Positions 1 to 6,640 are shown, numbered from the stretch's first letter. The stretch is 13,479 bases of DNA from an uncultured Spartobacteria bacterium (GCA_903915315.1 CAIWSO010000501.1:1-13479), one strand, 5' to 3'. Translations and numbers: made by a program. The notes: generated from the sequence alone by a model not told the origin.

Positions 1-1471
1 AGGCTTTGGCGGAGAGTTCGCGGCGTTGCGAGAGCAGTCTCGCTAGATTCACTTGCTCGCCGATTTCCCGCGCACTGAATCGTGGTTCTGCGAGCCAGGC
101 CTGTGCCGCTCCGGGATGGTCAGCTGCATTCAAGAGCCAATCGATCCATGAAGAGGTCAGGTTTTCTAAAGAAGCAAAAATCGGAGCTTCCTGAATGTCC
201 GTGTCTGGGGCGATGCCGGCTTGAGCTAAAGAAAGGCCCCGCTTTTCAAACCACTCGAGTGCGGGGCGGCCCATCCAAAGCGCCTTTTCAATCGGACCGG
301 AAAAGGGATCGTCGAATCCATAGTTGCGAATCACGAAGGCGCGTTCACCGACAGGCACGCAGTCGATGCAATCACCTGGCGCGAGCGAAAATGTCCAGTT
401 GCCTGCGGGCAGACCGGTGAGGGCATTTTCTCCCGAGGGAAGAAATTCATCCGGTAGGGCGCAATTTTCTATCCACAGCATGCGGTGATCGGGCGAGCGC
501 TTTTTGAAGGCGAAGCTCGAGTTGAGCACATACATGTCGGGATGCGGCTTGCGCAAAAAATCATCCTGCTCGATGCGTCCGGTGGATCGATTTTGCAACC
601 CTGAGAGGGATTCGATCATCTGTCGGGTGGTGCCAAAATGGTAAAATTCCGCTCCGGCCATTGGAACGATTGACACAGTCAGAGCGTTGATCTCGGAGTC
701 ACTTTCGACGGGATTTTTTCCAAGTGAGGGACCGAATTGGGCATACAGTTCGTAGTTGTTGGCTCGATCGCCGGCGAACTCCTTGCCACTCCATCCGCAA
801 CGTTTCATCAGCAGACTCGCAGCCTTGGCGCTCAGGAGCCAGAGCCCCGTATCGACAAAATAGGAGTAGTCGGCGGCCAGTTCGCGGATTTTTTCCGGCG
901 TTGGTTTTTGAAGAAAAAAGGCGACCTCGCCCTGCGATGCGCGGGGAGAAAAAAAGACCCCAAAATGCGATGCCACTTCTGGACTGACCATCATTCCAAA
1001 GCCGACCACATCGGCTTGAGGGATGCTTGGCATTTCCTCTGGAAATTTCAAAAACACATCCCCGCTAGCGATGAGAATTTTGGCGGAGTCGGGAGCCTGA
1101 GCGAGGATGCGGGCGTAGTCATCGGCCTGCAGATCGAGAAGGGTCTGATCCAACCGCTGACCATGCGACCACCGCATCACGGGCACTGGCATGAGCGCCT
1201 TGCCGGTCGCCGCGTAGCTGGGGAGGCGGCGGCTCTGTCCGCCTGCCAATAGTACCAAGCGCTTCTTTGCTTCCAACCACTCGTCAAAAGTTCCGCCATC
1301 GGCTGACCATGCATCGGAGAGAAGTTGGGCGATGCCGCCGCCTGATCCCAGCTTTCCACCAGGAGGGTCGCAGGTCGCGAACCACGGGCGTGGCGCATCG
1401 GCGAAAAGGGTCGAAAAATTTCTCGCCATCGCCGGCGGAAGAGACAGGAGATATTGGAATGCCTCGGACAC
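1..1471 (-). CDS. fkp: Fkp-type fucokinase/GDP-fucose pyrophosphorylase, N-terminal part (cut by window edge)
   Basis: The frame is open from the jag stop down to base 2 and gives about 490 residues. It matches, from memory, the nucleotidyltransferase half of Bacteroides Fkp, which salvages L-fucose via fucose-1-phosphate to GDP-fucose in the cytoplasm. Shared marks are LLSLPP near residue 15, KLGSGGG at 40-46, and the nucleotide-binding loop AGGQSRRLPSYAATGK from residue 76. A middle section with FYHFGTT and FVIRNYGFDDPF follows. The GHMP kinase half expected at the C terminus would lie outside the window, so kinase activity cannot be judged. The start is taken as GTG at 1469-1471. It is the only usual start codon between the jag stop (1490-1492) and the conserved LLSLPP segment. 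The first ATG, at 1429, would remove LLSLPP. No well-placed Shine-Dalgarno site is visible. The 18-base gap to jag suggests the same transcript. A plain sugar-1-phosphate nucleotidyltransferase without the kinase is the main alternative. Confidence 0.85.
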   Translation of the reverse strand, partial: MSEAFQYLLSLPPAMARNFSTLFADAPRPWFATCDPPGGKLGSGGGIAQLLSDAWSADGGTFDEWLEAKKRLVLLAGGQSRRLPSYAATGKALMPVPVMRWSHGQRLDQTLLDLQADDYARILAQAPDSAKILIASGDVFLKFPEEMPSIPQADVVGFGMMVSPEVASHFGVFFSPRASQGEVAFFLQKPTPEKIRELAADYSYFVDTGLWLLSAKAASLLMKRCGWSGKEFAGDRANNYELYAQFGPSLGKNPVESDSEINALTVSIVPMAGAEFYHFGTTRQMIESLSGLQNRSTGRIEQDDFLRKPHPDMYVLNSSFAFKKRSPDHRMLWIENCALPDEFLPSGENALTGLPAGNWTFSLAPGDCIDCVPVGERAFVIRNYGFDDPFSGPIEKALWMGRPALEWFEKRGLSLAQAGIAPDTDIQEAPIFASLENLTSSWIDWLLNAADHPGAAQAWLAEPRFSAREIGEQVNLARLLSQRRELSAKA

Positions 1472-1489
1472 GCGGGTTGGGTTCGAATC

Positions 1490-1951
1490 CTACGCGGGCG
1501 TTGGTCCTTGGCGTTTGCGCAAAGTGATTCGCTTGACGCGCGAGTCATCCTGCGGGCTCCAGGTCATGACTTCGGGGTCGTCTTTGAAGGCGTTGTGGAC
1601 GATTCTTCTGTCGTAGGAATTGAGGGGATCCGTCTGAATGGGACGACCGGTGACACGGACGGCTTTCGAGAGTTGTTGGACAGTGGCTACGAGCGCATCG
1701 TCGCGCATGGCGCGGAAGTGCTCGATATCCACAAAAACTCGGGGCGCCGGTGGTGTCTGAGCCAAAAGAATCCGGTTCACAAGATACTGGAGATCATCCA
1801 GCACTTCCTCACGGCGACCGATGAGGCGGTCGGACTCGTGGGTAAAAATCTGCAGCACCTGCTGACCATCCCTTTGTTCCTCTTGAATGGTGACGGCAAA
1901 TCCGAGGTAGCCAAGAAGGGTGTCGAGGATTTCAGCAGGACTTGGGTTCAT
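1490..1951 (-). CDS. jag: Jag/KhpB (EloR)-type KH-R3H RNA-binding protein
   Basis: This 153-residue protein has the Jag layout without the Jag-N domain. A KH segment lies near residues 30-65, including LIGRREEVLDDLQYLVNRIL. An R3H domain follows with DRRIVH at 114-119, where R115 and H119 form the R-x3-H motif. Jag/KhpB proteins bind RNA and, in Gram-positive bacteria, affect cell elongation and division; the role in this organism is inferred. The KH loop is odd: the GxxG of typical Jag proteins (GRRG) reads G45-R-R-E48, so the second glycine is missing. The start at 1951 is chosen because the ATG overlaps the yidC stop as ATGA and the protein begins at the conserved KH region. A longer in-frame reading to 2092 would only re-read the end of yidC. 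There is no clear Shine-Dalgarno site, so translation is probably coupled to yidC. The gene lies just after yidC, the usual place. Confidence 0.9.
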   Translation of the reverse strand: MNPSPAEILDTLLGYLGFAVTIQEEQRDGQQVLQIFTHESDRLIGRREEVLDDLQYLVNRILLAQTPPAPRVFVDIEHFRAMRDDALVATVQQLSKAVRVTGRPIQTDPLNSYDRRIVHNAFKDDPEVMTWSPQDDSRVKRITLRKRQGPTPA

Positions 1952-3687
1952 GATGTAGGAGGTTTCTTGGATTTTTTCTTGGCCAGCTGCGCCTCGCGTT
2001 TGGCAACGATACTTTTCTTTTCCAAGGTCGGCAGTGGTTGGTTTCGTGTGAAATACAGCTGCACGATAGAGAAAAGATTCTGCGTTGTCCAATAAAGCGC
2101 GAGTCCGCTGGCGTAGTTATAGCAGAACACCAGAAAGATGATCGGCATGAAATAAAATATACGCTGCTGCATGGCATCGCCTGTTTTGGGCGTGATGATC
2201 ATTTGCCAGACCATGGTTCCGGCCATGAGTAGCGGCAGAATATTGATCGGGAAGCCAAGTAGGTGCGTGATTGTATCGGGTTGGGAAAGATCGACGACCC
2301 AGAAGAACGAGCTGTTCCTCAGCTCGATGGCGGTGCCGAGCATAGCATAAAAACCGAAGAAAATCGGGATTTGGATGAGCATCGGAAGGCAACCGCTGAA
2401 CGGATTGACGCCATATTCCTTATAGAGCTTCATCGTCTCCTCGTTCAATTTCTGCGGGTTGTCCTTATGTTTCTCCCGCATTTCAGTCATCTTCGGAGAC
2501 AGGGCCGCCATTTTCCGCATTTCCTTGGTGGCCTTGTTTTGAACCGGCCAGAGCACGGATTTAATCAGGATCGTGAGGGCAATGATCGATGCGGCGTAGT
2601 TGCCAAGAAGCACGTGCAGTCCATTCATGGACCAGAGCAGAAACTCGCTCACGAATCCGAACATCCCGAAATTCATAACTTTGTCCTGCGTGGCGCCGAG
2701 TTTGCGCAGAAGCGGCAGTTCTTTCGGTCCGGCGTAAATCTCAAATGAGCGGGTGACGACCTCGCCTGCAGCCAAAGTGAAGCCTTTGGACTTGAGGCCA
2801 CCCTGAATTCCAAAATTCGGGGTTTCATTTAATTTGGGTGCGTCGAACCTCATGGACCATACCGAGTGGGACTGCGTGGCATCCTTGGGAGTGATGATGG
2901 TGCAAAAATACTGGCTCGTCACGGCGACCCATTCGATGTCCGGCTTCGTCTCCTCGTAGAGCGGACGCAGGCCATGGATCGGGATACCAATGAGCGGGAC
3001 CGAGCTGGCAGAGAACCAGTTCACATCGATATTCGTCATGCTCCCGCCATGTCCCCAGTCGAAACGAGTATACATTGGGAGGTCATTGACGTGAAGCGGA
3101 GCGGCTCCGCCGGTGCCGATAAAAAATTCGGGAACTTGAAGAGGGGCGGTGCCCGGATTTTTAAAGGTGACGTCTAACGCAATAGCGTAGGGCTTTTCCT
3201 TGTTCGCGCCCATGGGGACAGCGAAGCGCTTGGTGATCTCGAGGCCGCCGGATTGCTTGCTGGAGAAGGTGGCTTCGCCTTTGGCCGGATCGGTCGCCAT
3301 CTCGAATCCGCCTAGAACCTCACCGGGATTGAAGCCGAGGCCTCCGATCGGCATGGAGCGGCTGCGATTCAGGGAGACATGGGATTCATTTTCGCCCTTG
3401 TGCATACGAAGGACAACTTGCTCGATGCCTCCGGTACCACTGTTAAAAGTGAATTCTGCATTCTCGTTCGAGAGAGATTCCGCGCGTGCGGCAATCGTGG
3501 CTTCGGAGGGTGGGGTTGGTGCGGGCGTGGAGTTCACCGCAGGCGTTGCCGTAGGAGCGGGGGTCGCTGACGCCGTTACTGCGTTGGCTTTGGCGAGTTG
3601 GGGTTTGTAGTATTTGCTCACATACCATTGCCAGGCGAAAAGGCCGGCAACAGAGAGAGTGATGGCGATCCAAGATTTACGATCCAT
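1948..3687 (-). CDS. yidC: Membrane protein insertase YidC
   Basis: The 579-residue protein inserts and folds inner-membrane proteins, alone or with Sec. It has the Gram-negative layout. An N-terminal membrane anchor lies at about 7-27 and is followed by an Ala/Pro/Thr-rich linker at about 36-62. A large periplasmic domain covers about 70-320, and the conserved insertase core with several membrane helices covers about 340-550. Core family signatures include the amphipathic coiled region with LSPKMTEMREKHKDNPQKLNEE at about 396-417. NPFSGCLPMLIQIPIFFGFY at 428-447 and the late segment ASGLALYWTTQNLFSIVQ are also seen. The positive groove residue, usually arginine (R366 in E. coli), appears to be Lys376 in TILIKSVLWP. 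The tail is rich in lysine, as is common in proteins that touch the ribosome. ATG at 3687 follows the yidD stop by 9 bases, with no Shine-Dalgarno site. Confidence 0.97.
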   Translation of the reverse strand: MDRKSWIAITLSVAGLFAWQWYVSKYYKPQLAKANAVTASATPAPTATPAVNSTPAPTPPSEATIAARAESLSNENAEFTFNSGTGGIEQVVLRMHKGENESHVSLNRSRSMPIGGLGFNPGEVLGGFEMATDPAKGEATFSSKQSGGLEITKRFAVPMGANKEKPYAIALDVTFKNPGTAPLQVPEFFIGTGGAAPLHVNDLPMYTRFDWGHGGSMTNIDVNWFSASSVPLIGIPIHGLRPLYEETKPDIEWVAVTSQYFCTIITPKDATQSHSVWSMRFDAPKLNETPNFGIQGGLKSKGFTLAAGEVVTRSFEIYAGPKELPLLRKLGATQDKVMNFGMFGFVSEFLLWSMNGLHVLLGNYAASIIALTILIKSVLWPVQNKATKEMRKMAALSPKMTEMREKHKDNPQKLNEETMKLYKEYGVNPFSGCLPMLIQIPIFFGFYAMLGTAIELRNSSFFWVVDLSQPDTITHLLGFPINILPLLMAGTMVWQMIITPKTGDAMQQRIFYFMPIIFLVFCYNYASGLALYWTTQNLFSIVQLYFTRNQPLPTLEKKSIVAKREAQLAKKKSKKPPTS

Positions 3688-3696
3688 TTATTTATT

Positions 3697-3945
3697 CTAA
3701 GTGAGAGGCTTGAAAGCGGGCGGAACGGGGTCGTAACCACATCCGCCCCAAGGGTGACACCGCAAAATGCGGCGTATTCCGAGGAAGGTTCCCTGCATCG
3801 TGCTGTGTGTGCGCAGGGCCTCGAGGAAATAGTGCGAACAGGAGGGGCTATATCGGCAACCGCAACCTGGCCCGCAAATCACCTGTAATAAAGGCGAGAG
3901 AGCGAGTTGGTAAAAGCGGATCACAGATATGAGCAGAAATTTCAT
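3697..3945 (-). CDS. yidD: Membrane protein insertion efficiency factor YidD
   Basis: The 82-residue protein begins MKFLLISVIRFYQLALSPLL, a short amphipathic or membrane-associated helix. It continues with RYSPSCSHYFLEAL at 31-44 and RCHPWGGCGYDPVPP at 62-76, both YidD signatures. YidD sits at the inner face of the membrane and helps YidC insert nascent proteins. It has six cysteines (24, 28, 30, 36, 63, 69). The CGPGCGC stretch before the conserved PSCS is more cysteine-rich than in the common form. The start at 3945 is preferred over an in-frame start 15 codons upstream because it begins exactly at the family N terminus. It also overlaps the rnpA stop as ATGA (3942-3945). It lies between rnpA and yidC, as usual. 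Confidence 0.93.
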   Translation of the reverse strand: MKFLLISVIRFYQLALSPLLQVICGPGCGCRYSPSCSHYFLEALRTHSTMQGTFLGIRRILRCHPWGGCGYDPVPPAFKPLT

Positions 3946-4343
3946 TCGGCAGACGGCAAAATAGAAAGACGTCGGGCAAGAAGCAACCACTCGGACTTTA
4001 ATTCTTCGAAGGTGGCTGTGGCGGCGGCGGACTTCGCAACGATCACAACGCTCGCGCCGGGTGACATCGTTTCGCGACAGAGTCTAACAATTTCCCGGAG
4101 TCGGCGGCGAACCTTGCTTCGAATCACCGCACCTCCCACACGGCGAGAGGTGATAATGCCAATGCGAGCGTTAAACACGTCGTCAGATCGAAGAATCCCA
4201 ACACGCAGGAGGCGAGTTTGGGATGCTTTTCCCTGGTCCCGAACGCGCGTGAAGTCTCCGCTGTTGCGAAGTCGGGCGGATTTGGGAAAACGCAGGCGGC
4301 CGTTATTAGGCCTGGGTGTGTCTGGCGAAGTGGACTTCGACAC
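3942..4343 (-). CDS. rnpA: Ribonuclease P protein component RnpA
   Basis: This is the protein subunit of RNase P, which binds the catalytic RNA and the 5' leader of pre-tRNA. The reading is 133 residues from GTG at 4343. LRFPKSARLRNSGDFTRV at about 17-34 is the family N terminus, and SRRVGGAVIRSKVRRRLREIVR at 66-87 is the core RNA-binding helix. The classical RNR motif there reads R75-S76-K77, so two of three positions differ while the basic helix remains. No ATG exists before the conserved region. GTG at 4343 lies inside rpmH, giving a 38-base overlap, and a later CTG (residue 17) just after the rpmH stop is an alternative. No good Shine-Dalgarno site is placed for either, so coupling to rpmH is likely. 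Function is confident from context and similarity; the start is uncertain. Confidence 0.93.
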   Translation of the reverse strand: MSKSTSPDTPRPNNGRLRFPKSARLRNSGDFTRVRDQGKASQTRLLRVGILRSDDVFNARIGIITSRRVGGAVIRSKVRRRLREIVRLCRETMSPGASVVIVAKSAAATATFEELKSEWLLLARRLSILPSAE

Positions 4344-4479
4344 CTTTTGGAAGGAGGCGTTTGCGGCCCTGCTGGCGGCGTCGGCTCAGGATGGCCCTGC
4401 CTGCCTTGGTCTTCATGCGGGCGCGGAAACCAAATTGTTGTTTGCGCGTGCGCTTGGAAGGCTGGTATGTGCGTTTCAT
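4306..4479 (-). CDS. rpmH: Large ribosomal subunit protein bL34
   Basis: This short gene encodes 57 residues, starting MKRTYQPSKRTRKQQFGFRA and containing GRAILSRRRQQGRKRL, the near-invariant L34 sequence. L34 is a very basic protein of the 50S subunit. The length is a little above the usual 44-50 because of a C-terminal extension (about residues 44-57, PKGVEVHFARHTQA), and that extension is where the rnpA frame begins. ATG at 4479 has no Shine-Dalgarno site. It is the first gene of the rpmH-rnpA-yidD-yidC-jag run. The upstream neighbour is ridA, not dnaA as in many bacteria. Confidence 0.97.
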   Translation of the reverse strand: MKRTYQPSKRTRKQQFGFRARMKTKAGRAILSRRRQQGRKRLLPKGVEVHFARHTQA

Positions 4480-4501
4480 AAAATCGTGAAGTGAGTGGGG
4501 G

Positions 4502-4529
4502 AGGTTAGTGGGTGATTGGCCTGCGTCAA
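4502..4529 (-). promoter_or_regulatory. Possible sigma-70-type promoter for the rpmH operon
   Basis: Reading the minus strand, TTGACG (4524-4529, five of six matches to the -35 box) is followed by a 16-base spacer and TAACCT (4502-4507, a weak -10). This would start transcription near 4495 and leave a leader of about 16 bases before rpmH. The -35 box overlaps the ridA stop codon. This is inference from consensus only. Confidence 0.4.
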
Positions 4530-4915
4530 CTTAAAATATTCGCGACGCATTCGATCTCGACGTCAAATCCCAGTAGTTGGGCGCCGATCGTTGCACGGGC
4601 GGGATTCGAATCTCCGAAGTAGCGGATATAAACGGCGTTCATTTCTTGAAAATTTTCCGGCGTGAGGTTGGAAAGATAGACGCGCGAACTAACAACGCTT
4701 TCAAAGCCCACACCGGCGGCGGCGAGGACTTTTTTGATGTTATCCAAGACGAGTTCTGTCTGACGGGTGATCGTCCCGCGCTCGATTTTTCCTGTGGTCG
4801 GATCCCATGGCGTCATGCCGGATACGAATACAAATTTCCCCTCGGTGATCACACCAAGAGAGTAAGGGCCGAGGGCGGGTGGACCGTCTGGAACTTCGCG
4901 CAGCAATTGTTTCAT
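4526..4915 (-). CDS. ridA: RidA family reactive intermediate deaminase
   Basis: The 129-residue protein matches RidA (YjgF/YER057c/UK114), a trimeric cytoplasmic enzyme. It hydrolyses reactive enamine/imine intermediates from PLP enzymes such as threonine dehydratase. Visible signatures are ALGPYSLGV near the N terminus, FVSGMTPWDPTTG, the VYLSNLTPENFQEMNAVYIRYF segment, and PARATIG followed by VEIECVA at the C terminus. The arginine of PARAT corresponds to the carboxylate-binding Arg105 of the E. coli protein, and the glutamate of VEIEC to Glu120, so the active site of the true RidA type appears kept. The position of E. coli Cys107 is Thr here. The start at 4915 (MKQLLREVPDG) fits the family length; an upstream in-frame extension to 5080 would run past the palindrome and into the MEKHLA gene. 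AAGG lies directly before the ATG with no spacer. Confidence 0.92.
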   Translation of the reverse strand: MKQLLREVPDGPPALGPYSLGVITEGKFVFVSGMTPWDPTTGKIERGTITRQTELVLDNIKKVLAAAGVGFESVVSSRVYLSNLTPENFQEMNAVYIRYFGDSNPARATIGAQLLGFDVEIECVANILS

Positions 4916-4921
4916 CCTTAC

Positions 4922-4936
4922 GATTCGAAACGAATC
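4922..4936. repeat. Perfect inverted repeat before ridA (possible operator or leader hairpin)
   Basis: GATTCG-AAA-CGAATC forms perfect 6-base arms around a 3-base centre, 6 bases upstream of the ridA ATG. It lies in the 101-base divergent gap between ridA and the MEKHLA gene. It is followed by the 10-base palindrome TCCCATGGGA (4935-4944). It could be a repressor site or a hairpin covering the ridA ribosome site. No regulator is identified. Confidence 0.4.
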
Positions 4937-5016
4937 CCATGGGAAACTCAAGCTGCGATAGCGGATGGCAGAAATCCCAGATCGCCAGCGGACGGTAAGT
5001 CGGCTAAGTCTGCGGC

Positions 5017-5490
5017 ATGAGTATTTGGAGTGAGAACAGGCAATTTCTTGTGGAGCATGGCGCATTACTGCTCCGCACATACCGCCAGCGCACAGGCCGA
5101 TATTTGATCGAGCCCAGCGACGATTTGGAACTCGATGCCCAGCGACTTTTTGAGGCCCCTTTTGTGGTGGTGTCCGGGGGTGCCGAGGCCGAGCAGATCT
5201 TGAATTACGGCAACATGACGGCTCTGGGGTTATGGGAAATGGATTGGGACACCCTCACTCAAACGCCCTCTAGGGAAACCGCTGAACCAGTTCATCAGGC
5301 ACAGCGGGCGGAATTTTTACGTCAGGTCAAGGCGACGGGATTCATTGACGATTATACAGGGATACGGATTTCCCGAACGGGACGGCGCTTCCAAATCAAG
5401 CAGGCCACCGTGTGGAATGTCACCGATGCCCGCGATCTCTATCTCGGTCAGGCAGCGACCTTTTCCGACTGGGAGTTCGAGTCTTCGTAA
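5017..5490 (+). CDS. MEKHLA-domain protein
   Basis: The 157-residue protein appears to be a stand-alone bacterial MEKHLA domain (related to the PAS fold; also found at the C terminus of plant HD-Zip III proteins). Supporting features are ILNYGNMTALGLWEMDW (61-77), PSRETAEP (84-91), GFIDDYTGIRISRTGRRF (108-125), the ATVWNV strand and GQAATFSDW near the end. These match the family pattern as I remember it. The biochemical role of bacterial members is not known; a small-molecule or redox-sensing role would be a guess based on the fold. The ATG at 5017 has no strong ribosome site. The 3' end overlaps the convergent truA gene by 43 bases, and that overlap includes this protein's conserved C-terminal GQAATFSDW. 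There is no signal peptide or membrane segment, so it is probably cytoplasmic. Confidence 0.8.
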   Translation: MSIWSENRQFLVEHGALLLRTYRQRTGRYLIEPSDDLELDAQRLFEAPFVVVSGGAEAEQILNYGNMTALGLWEMDWDTLTQTPSRETAEPVHQAQRAEFLRQVKATGFIDDYTGIRISRTGRRFQIKQATVWNVTDARDLYLGQAATFSDWEFESS

Positions 5491-6218
5491 AGAACGCGAA
5501 CGAGGCTGAGCCCACAAGCTGGGGCGACGAGGCCAAAGGTGGGGGCGCCATTTTGAAGGCTGTTTTTTAAATCCTGAAGCCCGACTTTACCGATGGCGTG
5601 ACGAATGATGGCGGCGGAAATCAGGCGAACCATTTTGTGAAGAAAGCCCTCGCCTTCGAAGGTGAGTTGAATTTGTGAGCCGTGGATTTCAGCCTGGATC
5701 GAGGAGATCGTGCGAATCGTCTGCTCGGGTTCATTCGTGCGTCGAAGAGAAAATGCAGCGAAGTCATGGCGTCCGGTGAAAAGCTCGCAAGCCTCGCGTA
5801 AGCGGATCGGGTCGATCTCGTGAGGCACATGCCAAGCGCGATCGCGCAGGAGCGGTTGCATCACGGGATGGTTCCAAACTGTGTAGCGGTAAATTTTCCC
5901 TTTCGCCGAAAACCGAGCATGGAAATTCTGGTCAGCGGCACTGACCTCGATCACGCGAATGTCTTCGGGCAAGTGGGCGTTCAAAGCCGGTGTCCAAGCC
6001 CGCAGCGGCAGTCGATCGTCATCCACATCGACATGGGCGCACTGTGCCTCGGCGTGAACGCCTGAATCCGTTCGCCCGGCACCATGGACCACGATCCGGC
6101 AGCCAGACAAATTCGCAAAGGCCCGCTCAAGATGATCCTGTATCGTGTTGCCTGCGGACTGGCTTTGCCATCCTTCGAAGGCGCCTCCATGATAGGCGAT
6201 TTCGAGTTTCAATCTCAT
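5448..6218 (-). CDS. truA: tRNA pseudouridine(38-40) synthase TruA
   Basis: The 256-residue enzyme isomerises uridines 38-40 in the tRNA anticodon stem-loop. The catalytic aspartate is D51 in GAGRTDSGVHA (46-56). Other family features are KLEIAYHGGAFEGWQSQ at the N terminus, the FHARFSAKGKIYRYTVWN segment, the TGRHDFAAF block, and the GEGFLHKMVR block near residues 190-200. The length is typical. The ATG overlaps the ruvX stop as ATGA (6215-6218), so the two are probably co-translated. The C-terminal tail after LVRVLYED (about 12 residues) goes beyond the conserved core and is read from DNA that also encodes the end of the MEKHLA protein. Confidence 0.96.
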   Translation of the reverse strand: MRLKLEIAYHGGAFEGWQSQSAGNTIQDHLERAFANLSGCRIVVHGAGRTDSGVHAEAQCAHVDVDDDRLPLRAWTPALNAHLPEDIRVIEVSAADQNFHARFSAKGKIYRYTVWNHPVMQPLLRDRAWHVPHEIDPIRLREACELFTGRHDFAAFSLRRTNEPEQTIRTISSIQAEIHGSQIQLTFEGEGFLHKMVRLISAAIIRHAIGKVGLQDLKNSLQNGAPTFGLVAPACGLSLVRVLYEDSNSQSEKVAA

Positions 6219-6622
6219 ACCGAATCCAGCCAGCCTTGAAGGATGATCTGGGCGGCCACTTGGTCGATGATTGGTCTTTGTTTTTTTGTGTTTTTGCCGG
6301 CCTCATGGAGGGACCGCTGAGCGGAGACGGTCGTGAGTCTTTCATCCCAACCGATGACCTTGATTTCCGTGGAGCTTCTCAGGGCCTCAATGAACTCCTT
6401 CGCTTTGGTCGCGGCGGGGCCGTAGGTTCCATCCATATTTCGTGGCATTCCAACAATGATAGTTTGCGCCCCGCGTTCGGCGGCCAGAGCGAGGATGCGT
6501 TTTTTCACATCGCTTGTTTTTACTGAAATGGTTTCGAGTGGGTGGGCGAGCATTCCAAGGTCGTCGCTCACCGCTACGCCGACACGGGCTTCACCGAGAT
6601 CAATGCCAAGGGCTTTTTTCAT
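6215..6622 (-). CDS. ruvX: Putative pre-16S rRNA nuclease YqgF / RuvX
   Basis: The 135-residue RNase H-fold protein carries the family motifs in order. GIDLGEARVGVAVSD is at 6-20 (D8), GMPRNMDGTYGP at 58-69, WDERLTT at 92-98 (E94), and IIDQVAAQIIL at 118-128 (D120). The three acidic residues expected at the metal centre are present. YqgF processes the 5' end of 16S rRNA in E. coli; the older name RuvX reflects similarity to RuvC-type resolvases. It is the first gene of a two-gene unit with truA. The ATG at 6622 follows a 43-base divergent gap that contains a CRP-like palindrome. Confidence 0.95.
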   Translation of the reverse strand: MKKALGIDLGEARVGVAVSDDLGMLAHPLETISVKTSDVKKRILALAAERGAQTIIVGMPRNMDGTYGPAATKAKEFIEALRSSTEIKVIGWDERLTTVSAQRSLHEAGKNTKKQRPIIDQVAAQIILQGWLDSV

Positions 6623-6623
6623 T

Positions 6624-6640
6624 TGTGATTGAAAGTCACA
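6624..6640. promoter_or_regulatory. CRP/FNR-like palindrome between ruvX and the small membrane protein gene
   Basis: TGTGA-N7-TCACA lies in the 43-base divergent gap, starting 2 bases upstream of ruvX. The arms equal the CRP half-sites, but the spacer is 7 bases, not the usual 6. Its position overlaps the candidate -35 box at 6629-6634. A real regulator site is possible; a chance match is also possible. Confidence 0.3.

Noticed and set aside
468..478. DnaA-box-like TATCCACA
   Set aside because: A single imperfect box inside the fkp coding region with no cluster, AT-rich unwinding region or dnaA gene nearby.
1445..1515. tRNA-like T-arm (GGTTCGAATCC) on the plus strand
   Set aside because: Only the T-loop-like stretch is present. 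The flanking sequences do not pair as acceptor, D or anticodon stems, and the region is covered by the fkp start and the jag end.
1177..1548. Minus-strand 123-codon frame across the fkp start
   Set aside because: A different frame from the Fkp reading. The Fkp frame carries recognisable motifs throughout and this one is Arg/Pro-rich with none.
1952..2092. Longer jag start at 2092
   Set aside because: The extra 47 residues would re-read the yidC 3' end in another frame and have no similarity to Jag; the ATGA start at 1951 fits better.
1454..2095. 213-codon plus-strand frame over jag
   Set aside because: It lies antisense to jag and yidC, both clearly real. The translation resembles no family and is a shadow.
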